A stretch of DNA of 64,000 bases from Synchiropus splendidus (lineage: Eukaryota > Chordata > Actinopteri > Syngnathiformes > Callionymidae). The position numbers were made by a program, and so were the translations under genes. The notes below the pieces were generated by a model. The model saw only the letters and a list, made by a program, of their open reading frames with translations. It did not search any database and was not told the origin of the DNA. Below, one piece after another: positions 13,495-26,116 of the stretch. The DNA lies in assembly GCF_027744825.2 (NCBI RefSeq), contig NC_071345.1:16059501-16123500 (forward strand), given 5' to 3'. Every line of letters starts with the position of its first letter. The stretch's first letter is position 1.

Positions 13495-13634
13495 AAGACT
13501 ATTTTAAGGCTTGGAACGCATTATTTCTTTCTCCATTCATTGTAATGGGAAAAATCGATTCAGATTTCGAACAAATCGCTTCTCGAAAGGCCGTCTGGAA
13601 CGGATTGTGGTCAAGAACCGAGGTACCACTGTAG
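13495..13634 (-). mobile_element. Mariner-type MITE end (fragment)
   Basis: On the minus strand this begins TACAGTGGTACCTCGGTTC, then TTGACCACAATCCGTTCC, CGAGAAGCG and TTCGAAATC, and a CCATTACAATGAATGG segment. The wording is typical of a dispersed short DNA transposon with ACAGTGGTACC ends. The opposite end is not evident, so I treat it as a truncated copy. Confidence 0.5.
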
Positions 13635-13639
13635 AACTT

Positions 13640-15230
13640 AATTTTTTCAATACACGTATTGTGTGTGTGTATTGAACAAATTATGTTCTTTCAATCTGAA
13701 ATTATTCCATCAGAAAACTTTGTTGTCTTGACAATACACACTTAAGATCAAAGTAGATTGACAACTGATGTGACATGGATTGAGCCAACATTCTTTCTTT
13801 CCTCTCATTATTTGGGAACCAACATGCATTCCTGCATTGGCAGAATTGCTCACTATGAACAGCACTGAATCAAGATGCGACAGAGATAATCTGTGTCCTA
13901 ACACAAACTCACACACACATTAGAACAGGGGAGTCAGGAAGACAGTGTAGATATGCACTTACCAGGATTAAGCACGGCAAACGCTGCCAAAACAATGACA
14001 GTACCAAGTAACTGATGCTGTTTAAAAATTCAAAGGCCTCTATTGAACAGACAATGAGGCACACATATCACCCAGCCACAGATCCCTGCAGCCCACTAGT
14101 CTGACTACGTAGAGACCATCACCCCCCACCAGCCAGGGCCAATCATTAACACACAAACTGCGCAGTATTTTTCATTGTTCTGCTTCATGGTTGCTAAACA
14201 AACATGCACCATTAGAAGGTGAACATTTCGCATAGGCTCCTCAAACACACACACACACGCTCGGTCGCTTGTCATGTGGCTAATATCTTCCAAGGTCACA
14301 CCTGACAGAGAATTCCAATGAGATTAAGTGCCGTCAATGTGGCTCTGCTCCCTTTTGACTCTTGGAAATGGTCATTAGGGTCACGTGTGACTCCGAATCA
14401 TGCACTCCAGCAACTGACTGCTCATTTTATCATTGATTCCAGAACAGTATTTTTAAAGTAAATGTGCTGTGGCGCATCAGAATTATATATAATGCCTCAT
14501 AAGAGCTTAGTCACCGATTTCTTTTTTGACTTTATCAAGATTTTACCTGATGGTATTCACTTTTTAATCCCCATCTTGAGCAAGGCTCATGTCTAGTTTG
14601 GGCTCTGGTGATTCACACAGACACAATTGTCATTAAAAAATGAAATGGATTTTCGAGAAAGATGACTGATTAAATATACATGGGTTGGTCAGTGGCCGCC
14701 CAATTCATGGAGGTAAAGCAGGAGGTAATGGCTAATGTTTCACTGTAGCAGAACTGAAAACTTGGTGAAGAGATTTGCCAGTAAACAAACCAAAAGAAGA
14801 CAATGGTGCACCGTAAATGTGCAAAATAAAAATAACAATAAATGAGTGTAAAAGCACCTGTCTTATTCAAACTTTACTTGACGTATTAGTAGTGATGTAT
14901 AAGTCAAAAAGAAATACTATAAATACATAAAACAGAAAATACAGACATGGAACTCTCATGTCTGCCAGAAACAAAATTCAAGAAGGAAGAATGACTGGAA
15001 AAAAAGATCCAGAACTGAGTGAGAATTTATTGGATGACATTAAAGCGGAGATTCCTTGAAAGCAATCCACCCGAACTCAACTTGAAAACACCGTAAAAGG
15101 TGATTGGAACCATCAAGTTAGCACTGAATGCAACATGAGTCCTGACTGGTAAGTGCAAATGATCATACGAAAGACTGTTTCATTGGCAGAATCCTCCACA
15201 AACATATTAGCAAACTCTCAGTGAACCAAA
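13640..15230. other. No gene recognised
   Basis: Non-coding flank without identifiable repeats apart from a short CA run near 14246. Confidence 0.55.
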
Positions 15231-15234
15231 TGAT

Positions 15235-15620
15235 GTTGTGTTTAATGCCGCTAAAAGTGCTATTTCTGCGGTGATTTCTCCCTTTGTGAACCACTCGCAC
15301 CCTCTGTCCGCAGCCTTGTTGGCTTGTCAGCCGTCATTTGGAACGCGGCCCTTCACATGGAATTTGACACACGGTGGTGGCAATGAGCGTTTTGTCATCT
15401 CCTCTCGAGTGCCGACTCCAAGTGCAATTACACCGCAGCCACTAATTTAATTACAGTAGCAGCAGAAATGGGTTGATTCGATTCATTTCAATTATCTGCG
15501 ATTGAAGCGGTCACAATAGATTCTGCTCATCGCAGGTGAAGCAGAACCCGCGTCAAGTTTGATCTCGGCTTGTCTGTATTGCAGCGCAGCAGTGATATGA
15601 TCACTCCACGCGGCTGCTTT
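15235..15620. promoter_or_regulatory. Candidate conserved non-coding element upstream of sall3
   Basis: Repeat-free, balanced composition, with homeodomain-type cores in TGCAATTACACC and CACTAATTTAATTACAG (15422-15453). No credible coding frame. Texture resembles developmental enhancers; conservation has not been tested. Confidence 0.3.
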
Positions 15621-17438
15621 TCTGGTTATAAAAAGACGGGCTCTGATGAAACAGGACAAATCTCAGACAGTAAAGTGAGTCAAGTTCCTAAGATGAAAAT
15701 AATGTGAAAATAAATAGGTGCTATAGTCTACAACAGCAGCATGTTTGACTCCTTTTTTTTGCAGCTCTAGGGCCCCACAAGTAGAACAGCGTTGAAATGG
15801 AAACTGAATTTATGAGGCAGAAACCTGCAGCAAACCAAACTCAGGATGACACTGGATCAAGTGGTCGAGGGAAACAGAAGGTTTGGAAAGGGTTTTTGGA
15901 ATCAGTTGTTGTGCTACTCCAGTGTTTGTGATCACATTTTCTAACTCAGTCGTGTGGGGATGTTGTAAACAGGCTTTTGGGACCCACCATCAGCTGTAAC
16001 CCAATTTAAGAAATATATGGAGCTTGGTTCCATTGAATGTGTCTGTTACAGGAAGCAAAATTGTGTTCTTTTTTTTGGTTTTTTATTTAGTGACTTATTT
16101 TTTGCCTATTGCCTCTGACTGCAGCATCTGGGGTTCCCACCCACCAATTGAGAATGACAGGTCTATGCATCCGATTTCTGAACCACTTTCCAAGGAAAGC
16201 CAAGGGTCAAAGTAGAGAGGGAATATCTGCAATTTCACCTGGACATTTTTTGAAAACCACCAAAAGCGACATGGTGACTTAACAGTTTTCAGGGCCTCAA
16301 CCTTTTTATGAAGAATGTTTAGCTGTCTGTAAGCCAGCTGAGCGCTTAACCAATGCAGTCGCTTGTATGAGTGAGTGAGTGAGCAACTTGCTTTATAGAC
16401 ATAATTCACCCCGTGAAAAGTGAACTACAAAATCTGTTATTTGGGGATTTTAGGTCATGAAAAGTGAGTCATGTAGAAACAGTTTTGCTTTCCACCAAAG
16501 ACAAAATGAATTCTGTGCTTCTTAATAAAGTGTCAACATTGCTGACATTTTATCCAGTAGTCAAGAATTTGTTGCTCATAGAACTGCAGTTACATTCTAG
16601 TAACTATTAGCAGTTACATCCAAGTAACACACAGCTTTATTTACATGTATTTATTTAGATTTATGTGGAAAATGTGCAGATTATTGTTTATCATACTAGC
16701 AGCTAATCACACAACCGCATCAAAATAATCGGAAAACAAAATGAGAAATGTGTTGCACACTCCACAAAGACCCACAGCACCAAATACTGACAACACATCA
16801 CATGACCAGACACAGCCAAATCTACCACAAGAATGAGAAACGCACATTTGTTTGTGTTCTGCTATTCACTCATGTAGTGCCCTCACCACAGATGGAGCCA
16901 ATCCCACCTACATAGGGTCCACTAAAGGGCAACTGTAAAATGAAATCGGGGCACTGTGAAGTAGGCAAAAATTAAATAACCTTCCCTGCCACAACACAAA
17001 TCTATATGCCAATCATTAGAAAAAAATATAGTGACTAATAAATAATCAACCAAACAACCCCCTCCCCCCCAAAAAATGAATCAGTGAGTCATATAAATCA
17101 GAAAAAAGGCAAAAAAATCAGTGTTATTTTTCAAAGATGTAGAATGAAACATTTCAAAACATATTTTTTAATGTCAATTTTTTTTCTACACCAGCATCAT
17201 TTGAACCTCTTTATAATTGTGTATTCATCTCTGTTTTTGTTTGTGTTATTAATGCTGTGAAACTGCATCATTTTCAGGACACAACACATGTCAAGATCAA
17301 GGTCCATACGATATGTGCAGATGTCCTCAGGAATGCTGCTTAAATGATGCAGTAGAAATACAAGCCAAGCTCCTCCTCATCTGTGATTGGTACAGGGAGT
17401 AAACTCAGCAGGTTGCTATAGGCTGCAGGAGCCTGAGG

Positions 17439-17464
17439 TGTGTGTGTGTGTGTGTGTGTGTGTG
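17439..17464. repeat. (TG)n microsatellite
   Basis: About 13 TG units. Confidence 0.95.
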
Positions 17465-18489
17465 AGGGAGTCTGGGTGAGAGCGCTCAGAGACTCGCGGC
17501 AGCACTGGCCGCTCACATCACTTTAGCAGTCAAATGTGGTCCTCAACATAGCTCACAACCGGTGTCTTCAGCCGTACACACACACACATGGTTTCTGTCT
17601 ATTTTAGCGATGAAATAGTCAGAGTAGCATTTACCTCTTGCTGTCTTCTCCCCGGCCTCCGCCTCAGTATCCGCAGTGAAGGAGAGAGAGGGAGGAAGAC
17701 GGCGCCTGCAAGACACAGCGGAGGACTTTTCACACAAGTGCTCACACTTTACGGCTCACAGAGGGCCAGCGTGTAGAAGCCCCCTTTTTCCTTACCTTGC
17801 GACACATTCGGAGGGGGTGAAATGGGTAAAAATGGTTGTTTGGGTGATTACACGTTTACCTCCCTCCCTCTCTCCCTCCTTCCCTTCATCCCTCAGCCCC
17901 TCTCCTCCCTCTCTGCCCTCAACAGGGAGAGTGGCACTGTGGTAGTCGCCTCCGTGGGGATTGACACGCAGCCAAACTGTCTGATCCCAGAGGAAGGAAG
18001 TGGCTCCCTTCTCAAAGTGTAAACCGTGTTCTTTTCTTTTTTTGTCAAGTCCCGGAATTAATTAAATATCAGTTTTATTATCGGTAATGACGGCGACATC
18101 TGGCTGAATCACACACCTTCTGTCAATCATGATGACTTTCACACACAAGCTGTTTAAACTGCGAGCTTGTGTGTGTGTTTATTCATGTGACATTTATGGA
18201 AAAACTGTGGCTTTGTATCGGTGCTTTATCGATCGTGTGTGGCTTCCGTTTCATCTGCTATTACTTCTATAGGTGTATGAGCGACCTGTGTGTTTGAATG
18301 TGCGCCTGCGTGCGCTACATATGACACTAACATTTTGTTGTGTTTCTCCATCTGCTTGTTTTACGCCTCCACAAGTGTGTTTCTGCCTCTGCCTTTACAT
18401 CTGTTGGTGTGATTGCCTCCGCGTGTGAGTGTCTGTTTGTGTGCGAGTGTGTGTATCCGGATTAGAAAGCACCCCCTCCTCCGTCCGCT

Positions 18490-18505
18490 CCCCCCCCCCC
18501 CCCCC
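18490..18505. repeat. C homopolymer
   Basis: Sixteen consecutive C residues; length is likely variable and error-prone in sequencing. Confidence 0.9.
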
Positions 18506-18769
18506 TCACTCCTTGTCCTTTCATCATCTGCAAAATCAAACTCAGGCCCACAGAGGAGATTGTAAAGGCGCAAAGGATCTTCATTCCTCCGCCTTTGTGA
18601 TGATATTGATGATGATGATGGCCAAGTGGACAGTTTGATTTTTGTGTGGCGAGCTAGTTATAAAGAATCAATATTATATCAAGGGGGTAACTTTGGTGAT
18701 AAAGGACTTCAGCCACTCCGGCTATTCATCATAAGTCTGTAGCAAGCAGATAGGTCAAAAGAAATTATA

Positions 18770-18915
18770 TTGCTCTAAAGAGAGTGTCTCCTTATCTCGC
18801 GGCAGCAGGGGAGTGGAGGACACGCCGATCGATACAGTAGCCGCCGTATACTCCTTGCAATTATCAATAGCTGATTTTGTCTTCCCGGGGCTGCATCTAT
18901 TAATACTAGATAATA
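18770..18915. promoter_or_regulatory. Candidate conserved non-coding element upstream of sall3
   Basis: Compact non-repetitive block containing GCCGATCGATACAG, TTGCAATTATCAATAGC and ATTAATACTAG about 3 kb upstream of exon 1. It is cut off by an AC microsatellite. Confidence 0.28.
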
Positions 18916-18932
18916 ACACACACACACACACA
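18907..18932. repeat. (AC)n microsatellite
   Basis: About 13 AC units. Confidence 0.9.
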
Positions 18933-20329
18933 CATGCACACGCGCTCTCCCTTTAGACATCACTTCTTAGAGGATGATGGAAGACGGAGGAGGAGAAGAA
19001 AGGAAAGTTTGCTCTCAGGACGACCTTGTTGTCAACAGATTTTCCTCTCATATGAGGAGGAATCAGGGGAATAGACCAGTCAAAGAGAGAAGGGGGAGAC
19101 GTGAAAGGGAGAAGGGGAAGAAGGGGGAGGCTTAGGACAGACTTTTTGTTGGGAAGAAATCATTGTCTCTTTCAAGAAAAAAAAAAAAAAAAAACAATCC
19201 ATTGTGGAACAATTGCAATTAGATGTTCCTTTGAGCGGCTAGAGGCTGTTCTCGTCCTTATAGAGCTTTGATCCTTCATGATCCCAAATACTTTTCGGCG
19301 AATCTTGCGCTGCGTTGCTACCTTTATGTTATACTGTGGCCCCACGCTCACTTCCCTTGCTCTTTTCAAAGTAAAAGACTTGAAATTATATCGCAAAACA
19401 GGCCAAATATAAAGCAGACACAAGCAACAATGAAGACATTTCAACGGGGTCTTGTAGCTTAAACAACTTAAATCGTGAGGAATAAAAAGTCTATTAAAAG
19501 TGAGTTACAAAACAAACAAATCAGATTTAAAATGGAAATGATTATAAAGCCTCTTAATAACATAATGTTTGAGTCATAGTCTCTGGAATTCGCCTGAATT
19601 GAACCAATGAACATATGAATCGTCCTCATAAATGATACACTTTTGAACGAATTTCTGATCCATATTTTCACTTACAAACAAAAATGCCACGTTGACCATA
19701 AGGTACAGTGAAAAGTGAGAAGTATGAAGGCAGGCATGCTGTCTTTGTGCAGCGTGGGACTGCAGCTGCTTCAACGTCTGTATCATTGTTATTGATTCGT
19801 ACCAGTATTTTAAAGACTCTTGTTCGCATCATACATCTGTTTAGAATCTTTGTTACCGAAACAGTGGGCTTTCCTTTTGACAAATTAAAGTGATGCAAGA
19901 ACTAGTGTGTGTAGATTACAAAGGAGAGTTTCAAGTCCATTTTTTATGAAATATTTGGGGTTTCCTATGGAGATGAAATGCTATCATATTGCTGTGTACA
20001 TTGTAGAAATAACTTGAACATTTCACTACATTTGATTTTTCAAACAAAGAGGAAAAAAAACAGTAAATTAAAAGTAATGAAATAAAAACTAAGATATGAA
20101 TGAATCAGGTTCATCACAGGTCCTCCCAAAAACAGAACATTCTGGAGAGTTATTTTGTTGAGAGGAATTTGATAGATGAGATGACCTTTATCGTCACTGT
20201 AGCGATCTGAGTTTTTAAGACAGTACGTCTGAGCTGAAATTGTTCATTTTATTTGTTTATTTTATGCAACATTGTCTTATGTCAAATCATCATTACGCTG
20301 CATGTCTTTACAGTCAGGTAAACGTTCTT

Positions 20330-20330
<1 letters not shown>

Positions 20331-20412
<82 letters not shown>
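20331..20412. repeat. (AT)n microsatellite
   Basis: About 80 bp of AT with one AAA interruption near 20337, lying roughly 0.7 kb upstream of the CpG-rich sall3 leader. Confidence 0.95.
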
Positions 20413-20415
<3 letters not shown>

Positions 20416-21059
20416 AAATGACATTTCAGCTTCATGGATGATATCATCGTGTGGACAAATGAGGTTCCCTTCACACAGTAAAACAGAGGACTGCTGAACC
20501 CAGTACTGACACCCACAATGCTGCTGGCAAGACAATGTATTGTCAATACCGTCATTCATCATGGAAGGAAAATAATATATAAAAAATATATATATTACTA
20601 ATAATAATAATACCAAATGAAGTGCATAATAGTGAGACTTACTTCCAAATAAAACGTTTTCGTTTTCTGTTACAGAAGGTGAAGAAAAGTATCCTATTGT
20701 TTATTAAATAACAATGCAATTATGATTCTAATGATCGTCATGTATAAAATACATTTTGTTGTACTGTTAAATGCTATCAATATAAAAGTTACTTGAAAGA
20801 GATGACCCTTTTTAAATATGCGTGACCAGCAATAGTGACACAGATGAACTGCATATACATTTCAAAATAAGAGCAGCGACCTTTGTTTCTCTCTCTCTCT
20901 AAGGTCTTTTTTTTACACCTAAGTTGTAGGTGGTTGCTGTATAGGTAAGTGGGTGGGTGAGCAGAGGGGGTCAAAAGTGGGTGTTCACACGGAGCAATTG
21001 AACAGTGGTACATCCTAGTGGTGGCTGCGAGCAATGGGCTGAACCTCTGCTTGGGGGTT

Positions 21060-21807
21060 AAACTCTCACTCACAGTCAGTCCCCCCACGCACACACACGG
21101 ACCGACGCGAGGCTGCAGCACTTCCACTCTTTCCCCGACCTGCGCGCGCCACAACCCGGCGAGGAAGACAGCCGTCTCGCCCGGAGAACAAGCGGCGTTG
21201 AGTTTGGCAAAGATCCGCCAAACAATACAAACAAAAAAAAAACTGATCTTTTTTTTTTTGGATGAGCTTCACGCCACGGACCGACTGGAACTTCGTGGGA
21301 GAAATATAGAGATGCTTGTGTCGGACGCTTTAGTGAGTCTTTCTTAAGGAAAAAAAAGGAAGTTTGGACTTAAAAGAAGTTTGACAGAGATGGCGAAAGA
21401 GAGAGGAGCGAGCGACACTTTGCCAAAGTTGACGGCGGCGTGAGCGGAGCGCACGGAGGAGTTGGAGGAAGATTTGCGTTTTGCGTCGCTAAAAAGACAC
21501 GGATCGCGTCTAAAAGATTGAAGCGGCTAATTGCTCAGCCCGTCCCTCATTATCATATCCAATGCGCGTCCTCTGGACCGCGGCCAGCCCTCCCCACCTT
21601 GCGCCGTTATTCACTATCATAACTATTATAGCGACATGCGCAATACAGCAGCAGAGTTTTTGATGCCTGCCCTCGCACCGAGACGCTGCTGACACAACTT
21701 TTTTTTTCCTCTTTTTGCGCGCTGATCCCGTGTCCGCTGATGTATCTGCAACACGCAGGGACATCCACAGCAGCTTCGCCACGATTGACGCCCACAGCAG
21801 CAGCAGC
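21060..21807 (+). promoter_or_regulatory. CpG-rich promoter and 5' leader of sall3
   Basis: This stretch is clearly richer in CG dinucleotides than its AT-rich surroundings (for example around 21105-21190 and 21430-21600), as expected for a developmental-gene promoter. I see no convincing TATA box, so the transcription start is not placed. Several upstream ATGs occur: 21390-21443 (17 codons, G at -3 and +4), 21562-21663 (33 codons), 21636-21692 (18 codons), and 21740-21868, which overlaps the main start in another frame. Whether they are transcribed depends on the start site. Confidence 0.55.
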
Positions 21808-21889
21808 ATGTCCCGACGCAAGCAAGCCAAGCCGCAGCACCTCAAGTCGGACGAGGATCCCGCATTAGCCGGGGTGACCTCCGAGCACG
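21808..21889 (+). CDS. sall3: sall3 coding exon 1 (N-terminal repressor motif)
   Basis: Encodes residues 1-27 and the first base of Gly28. It begins with [11 protein letters not shown], the SALL-family N-terminal motif that recruits the NuRD histone-deacetylase complex. The ATG has A at -3 and T at +4. Splice donor G|GTGAGT follows at 21890. An upstream ATG in the same frame (21562) is closed by TGA at 21661, so 21808 is the first usable start in this frame. An alternative first exon lacking this motif cannot be excluded. Confidence 0.93.
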
Positions 21890-24800
21890 GTGAGTGGAGC
21901 CGCACCGCTTTACCCACTCTAACAAACACCCCTTTAGTACCAGTTTCACGCAACTTAATTCACTATTTCATTTGAAGAAAAATGACGCCAAGATGTGACT
22001 TGTGACTTTAAACCGTCTATTCGATTTGTTGTGATAAATAAAACACAACAAAAGCGCCTGAACGATTGAAAAACTTTGATCTCCGCGCAAAAGGCCTTAT
22101 ATTACAAAAAAGGCCTTCATCGAAATAAAAACATTTTTGCGACAACACATGAATCAGCTCACACTGCTGAAAGCAACTAAAATTCCACTCGATTATTTTT
22201 ATCCGTCACTGAATTGAAACCTAAAACACGTTTGTTTGGGGGGGAGAGATTCAAGTGTTCTGCAGCAGGTCGAAGCTTGTTTTGTCATGGAAATGTTTTT
22301 TGTTTACCCCCCTCACATAAATTTTGCACACTTGATTTGCTCCCTTTTCACTCACATTGTCGACAAGATGGGTTGACAGCGCTCCAGAACCGATTCCTAC
22401 ATCTGCTACAGTGCCTTTTTTAATGTTTAATGCGAGGCAACCCGAGAGAAAATAAAGTGTAAAATGTCATTTTTAAATGATCAGCTTTTATTGACATTCG
22501 ACTGAAATGAAAATACATGACAACTTAAAACATTTAAATGTGAATTAGTGTTTTATTCATAAATAAAATGCATTTAAAAAAAAAAAAAATAGATGAACAA
22601 ATAAGTAGAACAGTTACTTCATATATTCATTAAATATTCCGTTTTTTTGAAAGAACACTCGAATACAAATGAATTAAAACGGTCTCTGAACCCACATATA
22701 AAGGGGGGATCTTGGTTACAATAGAATAGTGATGTAATCTCAAGGGAGCAGTTTCTTTGCATGGAGATTTGGAGTGTGTTTGTGTGTGTGTACACGGATC
22801 GCCTGATGGGTGACCTCAGTCTTTTTAGTGATATTTTAACAAGTCGGCGACGCAGACACGTCCATCAGGTTGCTCTCCTGTCGCTTTGCAACAACTGTGT
22901 CTTCACATTTTAAACATTACATCACAGACTATTTTGATTTAAAAATGAATGAAATAGACTTTTGTAAACCGTCTACTCCTTATTTCCTTCGGGCTGTGTG
23001 TTACTTAAAAAGAAGTGTTTCATATTTTACCATGATTTAATAGTGAAAAGAGAAGGTTGAACGTCCTCACTCTCCTCCTCCTCATGGGGTTTTCACTTCT
23101 TTCCAAGCAGGGAAGTAGCTGCACTTGGATACACACTTAGATAAACCCAGTAACGTCTCATCCGACATCGACACACCAGCTGCAAATGTCAGACTGTCAG
23201 TGTATCACCAAGCGTGATCAAATTCTCCATCGCCTTTTTGCGGCTCGTGACGACACTATTGATCGCCGGCTTGACAAATCCTTGCACAGAATGTGGATTT
23301 GAAAGTGGTCGGCCGACGCTTGAAACCTAACGTTTTGTATAAAGTCGATAAGGTTCTTCATAAGCTTGAGGAAGGAACGGGACAAGGTGATCTTGCCTCT
23401 TAAAGGCACATCTGTTTCGGTGAAAGCTCAGCAAGTCGCCCTTCAAAACACTTCAGTTTTGAAAAAAATAAAATAAAATCATGTGCCAACCAGCTCTTGT
23501 CTGGGAACTCATCTGCTCCCTCAGGCCTTCCGGACACCGGCCCTCCCAGAGGCATAAAGAGGGTGGGTTGATGTTCAAAAGGGGGTTAGGGGGTCTGCTT
23601 GGGAGTGCTTTTACAAAGCTTGCTGACTTAACCTTTGTCTGGCCGGGTCCTACCGCTGGATGTCAAGATGCTTGAACAATTAGAACATGCACGCCGGTGA
23701 ACTTGGCAGCGCAGCTTACACGGCGTCCTGGAAAGTGTGAACAGAGCGAGAGGCTTTTCATCTCGCCACCAGTTCCTCTGCAGCCAGTGTGTGTGTGCGA
23801 GGATGTGCATGAGGACTTTGTGAAAGACATTAGATGGACGTGGAGCATGAAGGAAACCTCTCAAGAGACGGGCAAGCCAGATTTTTGGGGGATAAAGTTC
23901 TTGTTTCTCGAGTGAAACGCTCAAATGGCGAGTCTTTTATGTAGAACATGACCAGTGATGAAGTTAAAGGCTATCCTTCCATGTTTTACATACATTTTCT
24001 TTTTGTCCTCAACTTTAACCGTTCCAAAATACCTGTTCTTTAGACTGTCAAAGGACGCAGTCATATTACGCTAAAACAATTGATAACCATTCCAGTAGAA
24101 ATAAACATTGACGCCAAAAAGATTGAGAATTTAATCCTAGATTTTTTAGGAAATATGAGCATGTTTCCAATGTGTCTATGATGGATCTGACAAAAGGGAT
24201 GTAAACCTTAATACTGAATTGTTAATGCAAATATATATATTTTTTTTGAGTCACCAGGGAAGAAAAAAAAGTTTCTCGCAAATAGCTGATGAATACATTA
24301 TTAATGTGTTTGCACATTCTTTCATAACTTCTAGTTCATTCGGCGTGAAGATGTTTGCTGACAGTGACAGCACAGTTGTTGCCCACTTCCCCTGCAGAGG
24401 GGCTTTTGTTCGCCTTTTGTTTTAATCCCCTCTTACCATTGGGTGCAGGCCGGCGGACCACCCACACTGTCGTGCCAGAGACGCCTTGAAGAAGGCACTC
24501 AAATATGACTGTGTCTTAATTACTACTCAGCACTGCAAACACACACATGAACAAGTAAGATCCTGATGGAGGGAGAGACCGGCCAAGCGAGGGGGGAATA
24601 TTTGGGGTGGAGGGGTTTAGGAGGAGGCAGTTATTTGTCAAAGGGGAAGGAGTTTATTTTTCATTTTTTTTCATTTGAGGTTGACACCATTTTTGAAACA
24701 CACCTCTCAATAGGAGATGAGACTCCCTTTACACCGGTCGGTGGAATTATTTTTCTGGAGCCTCCAGCATCTTCGGCTCCGTTGTCCCGTCCAGAGACGA

Positions 24801-26070
24801 CAAGAGCCATCTTGACATGGAGTGTCGTCATTGAATACTGTATTGCTAACGCCTACACAAACAAATCGTTAATGTTTTGGCTGCTCCACATCTGCGGGCT
24901 ACGACAATGGCCTCGCTGTCCGCGCAGATATGACTGTACCACTCTGCAGTGGTGCCGACCAGGCCGATGACACACACAGACACACACATCTGTTCTGCTG
25001 AGGAGTCCAATCCGAAGCACCGCTTGTCAATCCAGGGAGCACTAGCGGATCCAAAGCCACGGCTTTCACAAAATATTCCTCTTTCAAAAGAGCTGAGTTT
25101 TCATGGTGCTTCATTTGTAATAAAAGGCTAATTACTAATACTTAATAATAATAATGACATGTATAAATAACAATTTATTTGTCACATGGTTAAACTGTAC
25201 ATTACAGCAGAGTGAGAGAAAGTGAAAAGGAAAGCATTAATAACTAAACTAAATTATAAATTATAACTGTTCTAATGTATACAATAAAATATATTTTAAA
25301 CAATATTTTAAAAGTGTTATTTAATACAGTAGCTTAGGATTCAGTTACAATAAATGTAACAATACTATATCATTCATTTAATATTATGAATGCAAAATCT
25401 ATCTCTTTAAATACTGATATTGCATGGTTTATATTGTTAGCTTTTTTAATACACACAGCACAAACCAAATGAAGAGAAAAAAAAAACAGTTTCAATTGTT
25501 ATGTGAGTTAAGAATGAGCTTATCCTCAAACAAATGCTATTCATTTGTCAACACATATATTCATTAAATTGTAGTTTACACTGGACGGTGTGGGAAGTGC
25601 ACACACATAGACTGGTTAGATTTTGAATGTAAGTTGTGGTTAACACCTGCCCAGTCCACTAATACTGGTAACCCAGACATATTTGTCACTGTTCTTTCTT
25701 TCACTTGCTACCTGCACGTCACCGCTGCAGCAAACCTGGTTAAGAATGAGACGATTTGTAATTGCCCAGCGCTGCGTTCAATGCACGCCTCTGTGGCTTT
25801 TCACAGAATCGGTGGAAAGCATGAATACCTCATCTGATATAATATGTCAGATTAGCGGTTTCAGTTAGCATGCCAAAGATCGCTGTGCTAGATAACGGAC
25901 GTGCGCATTCAACGTCCACAATCGCCCTATTGACTGTGTTCGGCTTAATATTTGCATCTCAGTAAGTGAAGACTCTTAAATGAATGAAAAAAAAACGTAT
26001 TGGATTTTTTTTTTGCAGCTCTTCTTTTTACATGCTATAAAGAAATCAATACCCCCCTTGAATCCCCCCC

Positions 26071-26116
<46 letters not shown>

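Larger units (their letters stand above)
15621..18770. other. No gene recognised; pyrimidine-rich tract
   Basis: Non-coding. Includes the TG microsatellite, a CT-rich tract at about 17860-17925 and locally CG-richer DNA at 17470-18010, which might be an unannotated upstream exon or regulatory DNA; no splice or protein evidence supports an exon. Confidence 0.5.

Noticed and set aside
17470..18022. Possible alternative first exon in CG-richer DNA
   Set aside because: No SALL-like coding sequence or clear donor joined to a sensible frame; kept only as a note in the stretch description.
24566..24970. 134-codon frame in intron 1
   Set aside because: No motif and no flanking splice signals; lies within the sall3 intron and is probably a chance frame.
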